Part shown: positions 35,312 through 44,593 of the stretch, piece by piece
How positions within the stretch are numbered: the first letter of the stretch is position 1
Layout: each line of letters opens with the position of its first letter
DNA from: Cytophagales bacterium
GTDB taxonomy: Bacteria; Bacteroidota; Bacteroidia; Cytophagales; Cytophagaceae
Reading direction: 5' to 3'
DNA length: 64,000 nt
NCBI GenBank assembly: GCA_004294225.1
Contig: REBA01000018.1
Location: forward strand, 131,014 to 195,013
The notes under the pieces: generated by a model
What the model was told of the DNA's origin: nothing
Seen by the model: only the letters and a program-made list of their open reading frames with translations
Databases searched by the model: none
Position numbers and translations under genes: made by a program

Positions 35312-36658
35312 ATGATAATTATTTACAGCATTATTGCAATTTATATTGCTTGGATATGGGTAGACTATTTTAGGCTCATAGACATTTATGAAAAAGAAAG
35401 TTTAAAATATTTCATTCTTACATTCATTCTTGGTTGTGGTTCCACACAATTAGTATTGTGGTTGAATAAATATGTTCTCGACAGCCTACACAACGAATTA
35501 ACAGGAGATTTTGTTAACGACTTCTTATATTCGGTATTTAGTATTGGTCTTGTTGAAGAATCTGCCAAAACGATTCCATTTCTAATTGTATATTTCCTAT
35601 TTAGAAAGCAATTCAATGAGCCAATAGATTATTTGGTTTTTATATGTATTTCTGCATTGGGTTTTTCGGCAGCAGAGAATGTACTCTATTTTCAAAATAA
35701 AGGTCCTGATATAATCAATAGTAGAGCTATACTTTGCAGCATAGGACATATGTTTGACACATCATTAATTGCCTACGGAATAATTCGGTATAAATTTCAC
35801 CCTAAAAAGGAGGGAATAATCGTTTTATTTAAGTTCTTCTTTCTTGCTGCACTATCTCATGGATTTTATGATTTCTGGTTGATTTATGAAGGCACAAAAC
35901 CATTTGGTTGGCTAATTACAATTTTATTTTTTTTAGTAACTATCTCATTATTTGTAACAATTCTCAACAATGCATTAAACAACTCCTCATTCTTCACCTA
36001 TAAAAAAGTAGTAAATTCTGATAAGGTAATCTTTCGCTTACTCATCTATTATGGCATTGTTTTTTTAACACAATTCATCTTACTAATTTTCTTAAAAAAT
36101 ATTTCTTATGCATTTCTAAATCTTAATTATTCAATTTTTTTTACAGGTATTATTGTAGCAATCACTTGTATTAGACTTGGTCGTTTTAAGCTGATTAAAG
36201 GTAGATGGGAAAAATTAATCATTGAATTCCCATTTAGAATTTTTAGTGAGAAATCTACAGTAAATAAATCGTCTGGTGCAACAATAAGTATTAAGGGCGA
36301 TCCATTTAATGAATATTATGTAACCGTTTTTTATGAAGAGTATTTTATCTTAAAACCATTGTCGAAAACCAATACTTATATTGGGCATCAGCGATTGGCC
36401 TTTATCGAGAAAAAAGTATTTTTTAAAAACGATGAAACGTACTATCTCACAAAGGTATTTCATGATTTTGAAAGTGGAGTCCACGAAAAAGTGCTTCTAA
36501 AGCCGAAAAGAAATGATTCAACAATGGTGAATAAAAAATACCCGATTGTGGCTGTTCTAAGAATTGAGAATTTAGAAGAATTATTGAACAACACTTCTAT
36601 AGAAGGTAAATTTAAATTCAAAGAATGGGCATTTATGAAGCCTATAAAAAAAGATTAG
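35312..36658 (+). CDS. PrsW-family intramembrane metalloprotease
   Basis: 448 residues. The N-terminal roughly 230 residues are a multi-helix membrane domain with the PrsW motifs in order: VEESAKTIPF (EExxK, about 78-87), SAAENVLYF, HMFDTSLIAYG and ALSHGFYDFWL. These supply the Glu and His residues for zinc. The C-terminal part, about residues 310-448, is a soluble domain not shared by short PrsW proteins. Family members cleave membrane proteins such as anti-sigma factors; no such substrate gene is adjacent. Confidence 0.85.
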   Translation: MIIIYSIIAIYIAWIWVDYFRLIDIYEKESLKYFILTFILGCGSTQLVLWLNKYVLDSLHNELTGDFVNDFLYSVFSIGLVEESAKTIPFLIVYFLFRKQFNEPIDYLVFICISALGFSAAENVLYFQNKGPDIINSRAILCSIGHMFDTSLIAYGIIRYKFHPKKEGIIVLFKFFFLAALSHGFYDFWLIYEGTKPFGWLITILFFLVTISLFVTILNNALNNSSFFTYKKVVNSDKVIFRLLIYYGIVFLTQFILLIFLKNISYAFLNLNYSIFFTGIIVAITCIRLGRFKLIKGRWEKLIIEFPFRIFSEKSTVNKSSGATISIKGDPFNEYYVTVFYEEYFILKPLSKTNTYIGHQRLAFIEKKVFFKNDETYYLTKVFHDFESGVHEKVLLKPKRNDSTMVNKKYPIVAVLRIENLEELLNNTSIEGKFKFKEWAFMKPIKKD

Positions 36659-36702
36659 GATAGTTTCTGAAATTTCTTTAAACCCAATTTCTCAATAAAA
36701 CT

Positions 36703-38385
36703 TTATTCTACCTTTCTAGGTCTTCTTAAAAAAACCACAAAACCATTCTTCCTACACAATTCTTTTGCATCAGTCGATTGATCAATAATTTTATGAATTA
36801 GATTGATTTTAGTAATTAGGTAAACTTTCTTATCTATTTTTCCATTAATCAACCATTGGTCATCATAAGATTGCTCGTTAGTAGGTTTTTTCTTTTCGAA
36901 ATAAAATAGTTGGGCATAACTTTTATACCCTACATTCAAAACATAGCAATCTTCCCCTTTAATACTTTCGAAAAATTCTATTGCAGCTCTCTGTGAGTAG
37001 GCTTCTATGTTTCCTAGCATAAAGAACATAATGAGCTGAACAGTTAAGGCTGTTCCTCCGAATAATATCACCAAGCCTTTTAGTATCTCATCTTTTGCAA
37101 TAAGATATAAAGCTATTAATATAGAAATTATAAAAAATACGCCTACTAAAGATTCTAGACCCGTCCAATGAACATCTGCTTTTAAGTTTTCTTGAGCAAA
37201 AACATCTTTTATATGAGGAATAATTTGAGAAGCATTTATCCCTACCCATGGTAATATGGCAACTACAGTAGCCCAAATTGTGCCAATAATCACCAAGCTA
37301 ACCGTCATCCATCTAGACATCATCAATCTTTTGTCTAACAGATTATTGATTACCATAGCCGCAAGAAATGTAAAAGGTAAATAAGTAAGAGAGGAATAAT
37401 GAATGATTTTGGTATCTACGATTGAGAACAATAACATCACTACTGCAAAAAGAACAATCATCCACACTCTAAAATCTCTATGATGAGGCTGCTCGTTGGG
37501 CATTTTGCCAAAAGCACGCAAACAGAATATACATGCTGGAAAGCCACCCAAAAGAAACACTACAAGGTGATAACCCACAAATCCTTTATGCCCAGCATCT
37601 GGTTGAGTAAATAATTCATAATTACGTATCAAAAACTGATTAATAAACACCCAGCCATTTTGATAAACTTCTACAAATAGCCAAGTCCCAGCAGTTGTAA
37701 GAGTTATTAATAAATACCCCAATAGTGCCAAAGGAGAAATATAAAATTTCAATCTTAAATATATCCAATAAACGCCCAACACCAGGCAAGTAACTATCAT
37801 AGCAACGGGACCTTTAGTAAGCAAAGCCAAACCTGTAAATACCCCAGCGATTATTAGGTAAAAATATGGTGATGTTTTTTTGGTAATAAACATGGCTTGA
37901 ATGTGCCAATAATGCCGGATTAGAAAATAAATACCTAAGAAAATAAACAAATTGAACCAAGGGTCAATAATTCCTGATTTAAAATACCAATGGGGAAGAA
38001 TAGTACCTGCATAAATACAAGTCCAAACAAGTGCTAGCTTCCGGTTAAACAATTCTTTTCCTATAAAATAAATAGCAAGGTGGGTTACAATACCACATAC
38101 TGCATTAGGGAACCGGGCTGCATATTCATTTACACCAAATAGATGCATAGACAAAGCTTGCATCCAAATAAAGAGCGGAGGCTTTTCATAAAATGGTTGG
38201 AAGTTAATATGTAGACGAAGATAATCTTTCGTCATCAACATTTCTCTTGCCATTTCTGCAAAATTAATCTCATCCCAATCAAAAAGATGAATACCCCCTA
38301 AGAAAGGCAAATATAACAATCCAGAAAAGAAAACGATGAAACCTACGTCCCTTAATGTTATATGTTTTTGAGAAACTTTTATCAT
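36703..38385 (-). CDS. ArnT-like glycosyltransferase (GT39/GT83 superfamily)
   Basis: 560 residues, about a dozen membrane helices. The first periplasmic loop carries the catalytic acid region HLFDWDEINFAEMAREML followed by the FYEKPPLFIWM motif, the hallmark of polyprenyl-phosphate-sugar-dependent transferases of the ArnT/PMT group. It lies 14 bases downstream of a GT2 gene that could make the polyprenyl-phosphate sugar donor, so the pair probably glycosylates lipid A, proteins or another envelope target. Confidence 0.82.
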   Translation of the reverse strand: MIKVSQKHITLRDVGFIVFFSGLLYLPFLGGIHLFDWDEINFAEMAREMLMTKDYLRLHINFQPFYEKPPLFIWMQALSMHLFGVNEYAARFPNAVCGIVTHLAIYFIGKELFNRKLALVWTCIYAGTILPHWYFKSGIIDPWFNLFIFLGIYFLIRHYWHIQAMFITKKTSPYFYLIIAGVFTGLALLTKGPVAMIVTCLVLGVYWIYLRLKFYISPLALLGYLLITLTTAGTWLFVEVYQNGWVFINQFLIRNYELFTQPDAGHKGFVGYHLVVFLLGGFPACIFCLRAFGKMPNEQPHHRDFRVWMIVLFAVVMLLFSIVDTKIIHYSSLTYLPFTFLAAMVINNLLDKRLMMSRWMTVSLVIIGTIWATVVAILPWVGINASQIIPHIKDVFAQENLKADVHWTGLESLVGVFFIISILIALYLIAKDEILKGLVILFGGTALTVQLIMFFMLGNIEAYSQRAAIEFFESIKGEDCYVLNVGYKSYAQLFYFEKKKPTNEQSYDDQWLINGKIDKKVYLITKINLIHKIIDQSTDAKELCRKNGFVVFLRRPRKVE

Positions 38386-38399
38386 TTATTTCTATAGGG

Positions 38400-39143
38400 C
38401 TATCGGCTTGTTTTATAGTAAGTGCTGATTCCTATTCTATCAAAAAAATACTTAATACTCACACCCATTACTCCTAATCCATATATTGTGCTTCTTTTTA
38501 GATTGATAGAAGAGGCTTCTTCAAAATATTTTGTTGGGCAGGTTACTTCAGCGATTTCAAATTTTTGTGCAAAAATTTGTGCAATCATTTCATTGTCAAA
38601 TATAAAATCATCAGAATTTTTTTCATAATCAATAGCCAATAATACTTCTTTTGAAAATGCCCTATAACCTGTATGGTATTCGCTCAATTTTTGACCCATA
38701 AGCACATTCTGAAATAGGGTAAGAAACCTATTTGCAATATACTTATATAGAGGCATCCCGCCTTTGAGTGCTCCTTTGCCAAGTATCCTTGAAGCAAATA
38801 CTACAGGGTATAAATCATGCCCAATAATAGAAACCATGGCAGTAATGAGTTTGGGAGTATATTGATAATCGGGGTGAAGCATCACCACAATATCGGCGTT
38901 TAAATCAAGTGCTTTTCTATAACAGGTCTTTTGGTTGCCGCCATAGCCTTTGTTTTTTTCATGCCTTATTCTATGTTCTATACCAATCTTTTCTGCCAGT
39001 TGGATGGTGTTGTCTTTACTATAATCATCTACTATTACCACCTCGTCTACTAAATCAAAGGGTATTTCATGGTAGGTTTTTTCTAGTGTTTTTTCAGCAT
39101 TATAGGCAGGAAGTACAACAACTATTTTTTTCCCATTTAGCAT
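38400..39143 (-). CDS. Family 2 glycosyltransferase (DPM1-like)
   Basis: 247 residues with a GT-A fold. VVLPAYNAEKTLEKTYHEIP (9-28) and VIVDDYSKDNTIQLAE form the nucleotide-sugar site, and the acidic metal motif is VMLHPDYQY near residue 90. There are no long C-terminal membrane helices, which fits dolichol-phosphate-mannose-synthase-like enzymes acting on polyprenyl phosphate. It is cotranscribed with the downstream ArnT-like transferase, a sensible donor/transferase pair. Confidence 0.82.
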   Translation of the reverse strand: MLNGKKIVVVLPAYNAEKTLEKTYHEIPFDLVDEVVIVDDYSKDNTIQLAEKIGIEHRIRHEKNKGYGGNQKTCYRKALDLNADIVVMLHPDYQYTPKLITAMVSIIGHDLYPVVFASRILGKGALKGGMPLYKYIANRFLTLFQNVLMGQKLSEYHTGYRAFSKEVLLAIDYEKNSDDFIFDNEMIAQIFAQKFEIAEVTCPTKYFEEASSINLKRSTIYGLGVMGVSIKYFFDRIGISTYYKTSR

Positions 39144-39188
39144 AAAGTTCTTATTGTTAGTTTAGAAATATTTTTACTAGAGTGCTTA

Positions 39189-40358
39189 TTAAGATTTGTT
39201 ATCTAATAGCCCCCTACCACTTTTTTTGATTTTACCATTTGCGATTAATTCTACAGAGATTTTATCTAGAATACCATTCACAAATTGCTTGCTTTTGGGC
39301 GTACTATATTCTTTGCAAATCTCTATATATTCATTAATTGTAACTTTTGTAGGAATACTAGGAAAGTAGAGCATCTCACATAATGCCATGTGAAGAATAA
39401 TTTTATCGGTGGTAGCTATTCTATCCATATCCCAGTTTTTTAGTTTCTGTTCGATGAGTTCTTGAAGGTACTTATCGTTTTCAACAGTAAGCTCATAAAG
39501 CGTTAAAAAGAAGTCTTTGTCTTCTTCCCAATTGCTAGAAATATCAAGTAGTTGAATAGAGGTACTTTCGGGTTCTATGCTTTTTATGGTTCTTGTTACT
39601 AGACTTTTTATTATGCTTTTATCTTCTTCCCACAAGATATTATACTCTTCCAAATAGCTTTGTGCTATTTCGTTTTTGAATATTCCTTGTTTGAATAGGT
39701 GCAACAATATGCTTTTATCTTCTTCAAAGCTTGGGTGCTCAATTTTTAAATAAGATGCGTAGGCTTCATCTTTTTCGGAGAACTCTGTCCATACTTTTTT
39801 AATGATGTCTCTATCCCAAGCACTGCTATATCTTGCTCTTAATTTTGAAAGAGATTGATCGTTTTGCAATAATATTACTAAAGCATTGTTGGCTATTTTG
39901 CTTTCAAAGGTTAGTTCATTCTGTTTGGTATATCTTACTTTTTTATTGTCGTTTCTTTCTTCTAAATAATTACAAATTTCTAGAGGAAAGGAAAGGAGTA
40001 AAATATAATTCTGTGCTAACATTTCGGCAAGCTCTACCATTTGCCTCCCAAAGTGTTTTAAATCTTTATTGTTTTGGTTATGATATTGAGCAAGGGCATT
40101 AAGTACGGTGTTTCTTACATTATTTTCGGTTTCTGGCAAAACTGCTTTTTCTTTCAAGTAAGCATTGTCGAACAATTTAGACGATTCTTCGATTTGAGAT
40201 TGAAGTTTTGCATGATCTTGTACTTCCATAGAATTAAGGTCTGGAGCAAAAACCTCTTTAAAATACTCATGTGCGTGGTGATAATTAGAAATTTTGGCTT
40301 GATTTAATGCAAAAAGTGCCTGCATGGCTTTTGCTCGAAGTATTCGTCTATTTAACAT
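39189..40358 (-). CDS. nusB: Transcription antitermination factor NusB (long Bacteroidota form)
   Basis: 389 residues, far longer than E. coli NusB (139). It starts MLNRRILRAKAMQALFAL, the NusB helix 1 motif. The C-terminal third holds the rest of the NusB fold (WDMDRIATTDKIILHMALCEML, KVTINEYIEICKEYSTPKSKQFVNGILDKI). The middle 200 residues are a helical insertion seen in many Bacteroidota NusB proteins. In E. coli NusB acts with S10 on rRNA operons. Confidence 0.88.
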   Translation of the reverse strand: MLNRRILRAKAMQALFALNQAKISNYHHAHEYFKEVFAPDLNSMEVQDHAKLQSQIEESSKLFDNAYLKEKAVLPETENNVRNTVLNALAQYHNQNNKDLKHFGRQMVELAEMLAQNYILLLSFPLEICNYLEERNDNKKVRYTKQNELTFESKIANNALVILLQNDQSLSKLRARYSSAWDRDIIKKVWTEFSEKDEAYASYLKIEHPSFEEDKSILLHLFKQGIFKNEIAQSYLEEYNILWEEDKSIIKSLVTRTIKSIEPESTSIQLLDISSNWEEDKDFFLTLYELTVENDKYLQELIEQKLKNWDMDRIATTDKIILHMALCEMLYFPSIPTKVTINEYIEICKEYSTPKSKQFVNGILDKISVELIANGKIKKSGRGLLDNKS

Positions 40359-40411
40359 TTTTAAAAAAGAACTTTTTGATGCACGAAATGCAATGATAAT
40401 TTAATAATCTT

Positions 40412-40453
40412 CAAATTTATCAAAAAATTAATTAATACAGTTCGTTATATTTG
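40412..40453. promoter_or_regulatory. Divergent candidate promoters, nusB / ABC exporter
   Basis: TAAATTTG on the minus strand (40412-40419) faces nusB, and TATATTTG on the plus strand (40446-40453) faces the ABC transporter. Both fit TAnnTTTG; neither has a clear TTTG at -33. Confidence 0.35.
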
Positions 40454-40518
40454 AAGAATGTTGAGTTCACAACAAAATAGCTTTTGCCAAGGTTACATTA
40501 AAAAGGCACATTAAATTT

Positions 40519-42309
40519 ATGCGTGAGTTAAAGTATCTTAATAAATATTTATACAAATATAAATATCGATTAATGTTAGGGTTTGTCTTTGTGATTCTTA
40601 CCAATATTTTTGGCATAGTTCAAGGTCCTATAATTAGAAAAGTTGTAGACGACCTTACTTCAGCTTTCAACCAATACCATAGCATTTCTGAACCATCCGC
40701 AAAAAGTCTCTTTAAAGAAGAGTTTATATTCAACACAATGAAATATGGGGTTTTGATATTGGTAATGACCCTTATAAGTGGAATCTTTTTGTTTTTTGTA
40801 AGACAATTTATCATTGCTGCATCTAGAAGAATAGAATATGATTTAAAAAACGAGATTTATGCTCACTACCAAACACTCCCTTTAGGGTTTTATAGAAAAA
40901 ACAATACTGGAGACCTTATGTCTAGAATCTCAGAAGATGTAAGTGCAGTAAGGATGTATCTAGGCCCTTCTATAATGTATTTTCTAAATCTTATTTCTTT
41001 ATTTTCTATTGCTATAGCTATTATGTTTTCTGTAGATACCAAACTAGCTACTTATGTGCTTATTCCATTGCCTTTATTGGCTTTGAGTATTTATTTGGTA
41101 CACAGCAAAATGGATGAGAAAAGCACACAGATTCAACAAGGACTAAGTAGACTTTCTACCTTTGTGCAGGAGGCTTTTTCTGGCATTAGGGTTGTAAAAT
41201 CTTTTGCTAGAGAAGAAGAAATGCTCGACAGATTTGAAAAAGAAAGCCTAAATTATAAAGAAAAGTCTTTAAGCCTTACCACTGTCAACTCTTTTTTCTA
41301 TCCATTAATACTCACACTTACTGGGCTAAGTATCATCATTATTGTTTATCTTGGAGGTATAGAAGTTATCGAAGGAAGAGTAAGTTATGGCAATATAACT
41401 GAGTTTATTTTTTATCTCAACAAGCTTACTTGGCCTGTTACTTCTCTTGGCTGGACTACCAGCTTAGTGCAAAGAGCAGAAGCCTCTCAAAGAAGAATTA
41501 ATGAATTTTTAAATACAAAAACAGACATTGTCTCTCAGAAAAACTTAGAAAAACCTATTGAGGGAAATATAAAATTTGAAAATGTTTCTTTTTCTTATCC
41601 TGAATCTGGAATTACAGCTTTAAAAAATATTTCTTTTGAAGTTGCTGCGGGAGAATCTATTGCCATTATAGGTACTACTGGCTCTGGTAAAACTACCCTT
41701 GCCAATCTAATTTGCAGAATGTACGATGTAGGGCAAGGCAAAATAACTATTGACGATACCAACATCGTTGATTATAACATTTTCAATCTTAGAAATAGCA
41801 TTGGATACGTGCCACAAGATGTTTTCCTTTTCTCTGACACCATAAGAAACAATGTTGCTTTTGGTGCTCATCAATTCTCAGAATCAGAAATTATAGCAGC
41901 AACAAAAGATGCCGATCTTTATCAAAACATTTCTCAATTTCCTAATGGCTTAGATACTATTGTAGGTGAGCGAGGAATTACACTCTCTGGAGGTCAAAAA
42001 CAAAGAGTATCTATTGCACGAGCTATTTTGCGGGCTCCAAGAATAATCATTCTAGACGATGCTCTTTCTGCTGTAGATACTCAAACAGAACATGCTATCT
42101 TAAATAGTCTTGAACGATTGATGAAAGGCAAGACAACATTGATTATCTCTCACCGCATATCTTCAGTCAAGCTTGCCAATAAAATATTAGTGCTGCATAA
42201 TGGTGAGATTGTAGAACAAGGTACCCATCAAGCACTAATTGTTGCTGGAGGAATTTATAAAGACCTTTACGAAAAACAGTTGGAACAAAAATCTACTGCT
42301 AAGGCATAG
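40519..42309 (+). CDS. ABC exporter, fused permease and ATPase (MsbA-like)
   Basis: 596 residues, a half-transporter. Six membrane helices lie in residues about 15-320, with the coupling segments RRIEYDLKNEIYAHYQ and GIRVVKSFAREEEM. The ATPase has Walker A GTTGSGKTT (about 388-396), the Q-loop YVPQDVFLFSDTI, signature TLSGGQKQRVSIARA, Walker B IIILDDALSAVD and the H-loop ISHR. This layout is typical of MsbA-type lipid or multidrug exporters; the substrate cannot be told from the sequence. Confidence 0.88.
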   Translation: MRELKYLNKYLYKYKYRLMLGFVFVILTNIFGIVQGPIIRKVVDDLTSAFNQYHSISEPSAKSLFKEEFIFNTMKYGVLILVMTLISGIFLFFVRQFIIAASRRIEYDLKNEIYAHYQTLPLGFYRKNNTGDLMSRISEDVSAVRMYLGPSIMYFLNLISLFSIAIAIMFSVDTKLATYVLIPLPLLALSIYLVHSKMDEKSTQIQQGLSRLSTFVQEAFSGIRVVKSFAREEEMLDRFEKESLNYKEKSLSLTTVNSFFYPLILTLTGLSIIIIVYLGGIEVIEGRVSYGNITEFIFYLNKLTWPVTSLGWTTSLVQRAEASQRRINEFLNTKTDIVSQKNLEKPIEGNIKFENVSFSYPESGITALKNISFEVAAGESIAIIGTTGSGKTTLANLICRMYDVGQGKITIDDTNIVDYNIFNLRNSIGYVPQDVFLFSDTIRNNVAFGAHQFSESEIIAATKDADLYQNISQFPNGLDTIVGERGITLSGGQKQRVSIARAILRAPRIIILDDALSAVDTQTEHAILNSLERLMKGKTTLIISHRISSVKLANKILVLHNGEIVEQGTHQALIVAGGIYKDLYEKQLEQKSTAKA

Positions 42310-42479
42310 GGATTCTTGAGGGTTTGATGTATTATATACCATCTACCACATTTCTTCAGATTTGACTTTCTCTTACTTTTTTAGAAAAACATCAAAAAAT
42401 CGATAGAAAAAACAAGATTTAACAAATATTAATTTGTATTTTGTGTATATTATTTTTGTTAGAAAATAATATATCTATT

Positions 42480-44345
42480 ATGAAAAAGGTGCTATTTGTT
42501 GTTTTACTTTCAATTATTTCAGGAATAACTTACAGCAATGTTATTATTGTAGACACTCAAGCACCAAGCACACCAAGAAATCTAAGCCCTTCTAATATTA
42601 CTCAAAACACACTGACCCTCAGCTGGGAGCCTAGTATAGATAATGTAGGAGTAATCAGTTATGAAGTATTTAGAGCTGGAGTATCGGTAGGTACTACAAC
42701 TTCTACGAATATGTTTTTTAGTAGATTAACCTGCAATACTACTTATTCATTCACGGTTAGGGCAAAAGATGCTGCTGGAAATCTAAGTACGACCAGCTCT
42801 GCACTACAACTAAAAACAGATGATTGCCCTTCCGCGAGTACACAATTTCAAGCAAAAAAGGCAGATGATTTTATCAACTCCATTGGTGTGGCAACACATA
42901 TAGATAGAAGTGCTGGCCCCTATAGCAATGCTGCAAATGTGAAATCACAGCTTTTAAACTTAGGAATAAAGCATATTAGGGATCAAATAAGGGAAACAAA
43001 TATTACCAATTACACGCTTGTCAAAGACTTAGCCGATAATGGTATTAAATCAACGGGCTTCTTGCAGGGGGATTTTAATAATTCATTATGGACTCCTTCT
43101 TGGTGGATTCAACAAGTTAAAAATATGGGTGCAGCATATGCATATGAGGCATTCGAAGGCCCCAATGAAGCTGATTTAGGTTTTGGATTTATCTATAAAG
43201 GTCAAACTTGGCCAAATGGGGTAAGAGAGTTCCAAAAAGACATCTATCTAACTGTAAAAAATGACCCAAGCATAAGTGATAGGCCAGTTTTAGGGCCAAC
43301 AATCGGTAGTGGGTTCAAACCCACTTGGGCAAATTCGTTGGGCGATATCTCAGCCTACGTTGATTATGGTAATTTTCATTACTATAAAGCGTGGGGACAA
43401 TCCTATTCTGAAGGATTTCCTGATTGGGATTTACAAAATGTGAAAGATTTTCATAATGCAATGTTTGGCAATAAGCCCTATATGGCTACAGAAGGAAGTT
43501 ATCAGACCGCTATAAATGGAGGTGGAATTAGCGAATTGCTCAATGCGAAATATACGCTCAGATATTATTTGGAGTATTGGAGACTTGGTGTGGTAAGAAC
43601 TTTTAAATATGAATTGTTTGATGGGGGAACCTCTAACACAGATGGAGAACAGAAATTTGGCTTGATTGAAAACGATGGAATAACGTTAAAACCAGCAGCA
43701 ATTGCGGTAAAAGATATGATTTCATTATTGGCTGATCCAAATCCAGCAGCTGTTTTTACACCAACTACATTAAATTTTACGGTAACTAATGCAGATTCGT
43801 ATACCCATTACAATCTTTTACAAAAAAGTAACGGTAAGTTTTATTTAGTGATTTGGAATGATGCACCATCATGGAATGATAATACCAAAACTGAAATTAC
43901 AAATAACGACCCTATTACTCTGACATTTAACCAAACGGTAGTAGAAGCAAAATTATATATGCCATGCACAAATGGCACTGCACTTGTAAGCACAAACACT
44001 AATCCTACTAGTCTCAATATTACAGTTCCAAACCACCCTATGATATATGAGATTTCTTTGAATCCTACTCTATCTGTAAATCCAGGTGGTGGTAGCGGTC
44101 AAAATACTACTATGAATAGTAATCAGATAGTTGTTCATCCAAACCCTACCAAGAAAGAGTTGTATATAAATGGAAATATTCTAGAAAATTCAACTTATCA
44201 AATATTTAGTATGGAAGGAATGAGTCTTTATTCAGGTGTTTTAGAAGATAACACTATCTCTGTTGAGCATTTAAAACAAGGGATATATATATTGAAAATT
44301 AAATCAAGTTCAGTTGAAAGAGAAATCAAATTTATAAAAGAATAA
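42480..44345 (+). CDS. Secreted glycosidase-like protein with FnIII domain and T9SS tail
   Basis: About 621 residues from the ATG at 42480, which gives a proper signal peptide (KKVLFVVLLSIISGITYS); an earlier in-frame ATG adds 13 unlikely residues. Residues about 20-100 are a fibronectin type III domain (PSNITQNTLTLSWEPS, then YSFTVRAKDAAGNLS). The next roughly 350 residues resemble a TIM-barrel glycosidase of the GH5/GH39 type, with YEAFEGPNEADLGF and YMATEGSYQ as candidate acid/base and nucleophile Glu regions. The end (VHPNPTKKELYI to YILKIKSSSVEREIKFIKE) is a T9SS type A sorting domain. Confidence 0.72.
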   Translation: MKKVLFVVLLSIISGITYSNVIIVDTQAPSTPRNLSPSNITQNTLTLSWEPSIDNVGVISYEVFRAGVSVGTTTSTNMFFSRLTCNTTYSFTVRAKDAAGNLSTTSSALQLKTDDCPSASTQFQAKKADDFINSIGVATHIDRSAGPYSNAANVKSQLLNLGIKHIRDQIRETNITNYTLVKDLADNGIKSTGFLQGDFNNSLWTPSWWIQQVKNMGAAYAYEAFEGPNEADLGFGFIYKGQTWPNGVREFQKDIYLTVKNDPSISDRPVLGPTIGSGFKPTWANSLGDISAYVDYGNFHYYKAWGQSYSEGFPDWDLQNVKDFHNAMFGNKPYMATEGSYQTAINGGGISELLNAKYTLRYYLEYWRLGVVRTFKYELFDGGTSNTDGEQKFGLIENDGITLKPAAIAVKDMISLLADPNPAAVFTPTTLNFTVTNADSYTHYNLLQKSNGKFYLVIWNDAPSWNDNTKTEITNNDPITLTFNQTVVEAKLYMPCTNGTALVSTNTNPTSLNITVPNHPMIYEISLNPTLSVNPGGGSGQNTTMNSNQIVVHPNPTKKELYINGNILENSTYQIFSMEGMSLYSGVLEDNTISVEHLKQGIYILKIKSSSVEREIKFIKE

Positions 44346-44541
44346 ATCTGAATTGCTAAGACATAATCTTGTAAAATGAATTCTTTGTGGAAAGGCTTAC
44401 TGCTGATTGATTAGTCTATATACTGGCTCAAATTCTAGCTTCTGATATTGGTTTCTTAAGCCTGGTATTGTTCTGAACAACACATTCATCAATAAATCTT
44501 GATCAATGATATATTCGGGTTCTTCTTTTCTTACCCAGTGA

Positions 44542-44593
44542 TATATTTCTGATATTTTCTCATAATCTATATTTCTGATATTTTCTCATAATC
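44542..44593. repeat. Perfect 26-bp tandem duplication in a coding region
   Basis: Two identical 26-base units lie head to tail (44542-44567 and 44568-44593) at the 3' end of the membrane-protein gene. Because 26 is not a multiple of three, the duplication causes a -1/+2 shift and an immediate stop. Loss of one unit by slippage would restore about 48 further residues in frame. Confidence 0.9.

Noticed and set aside
44346..44566. Non-coding region after the membrane-protein gene
   Set aside because: Most of it (44397-44541) is coding sequence that is only out of frame because of the 26-bp duplication.
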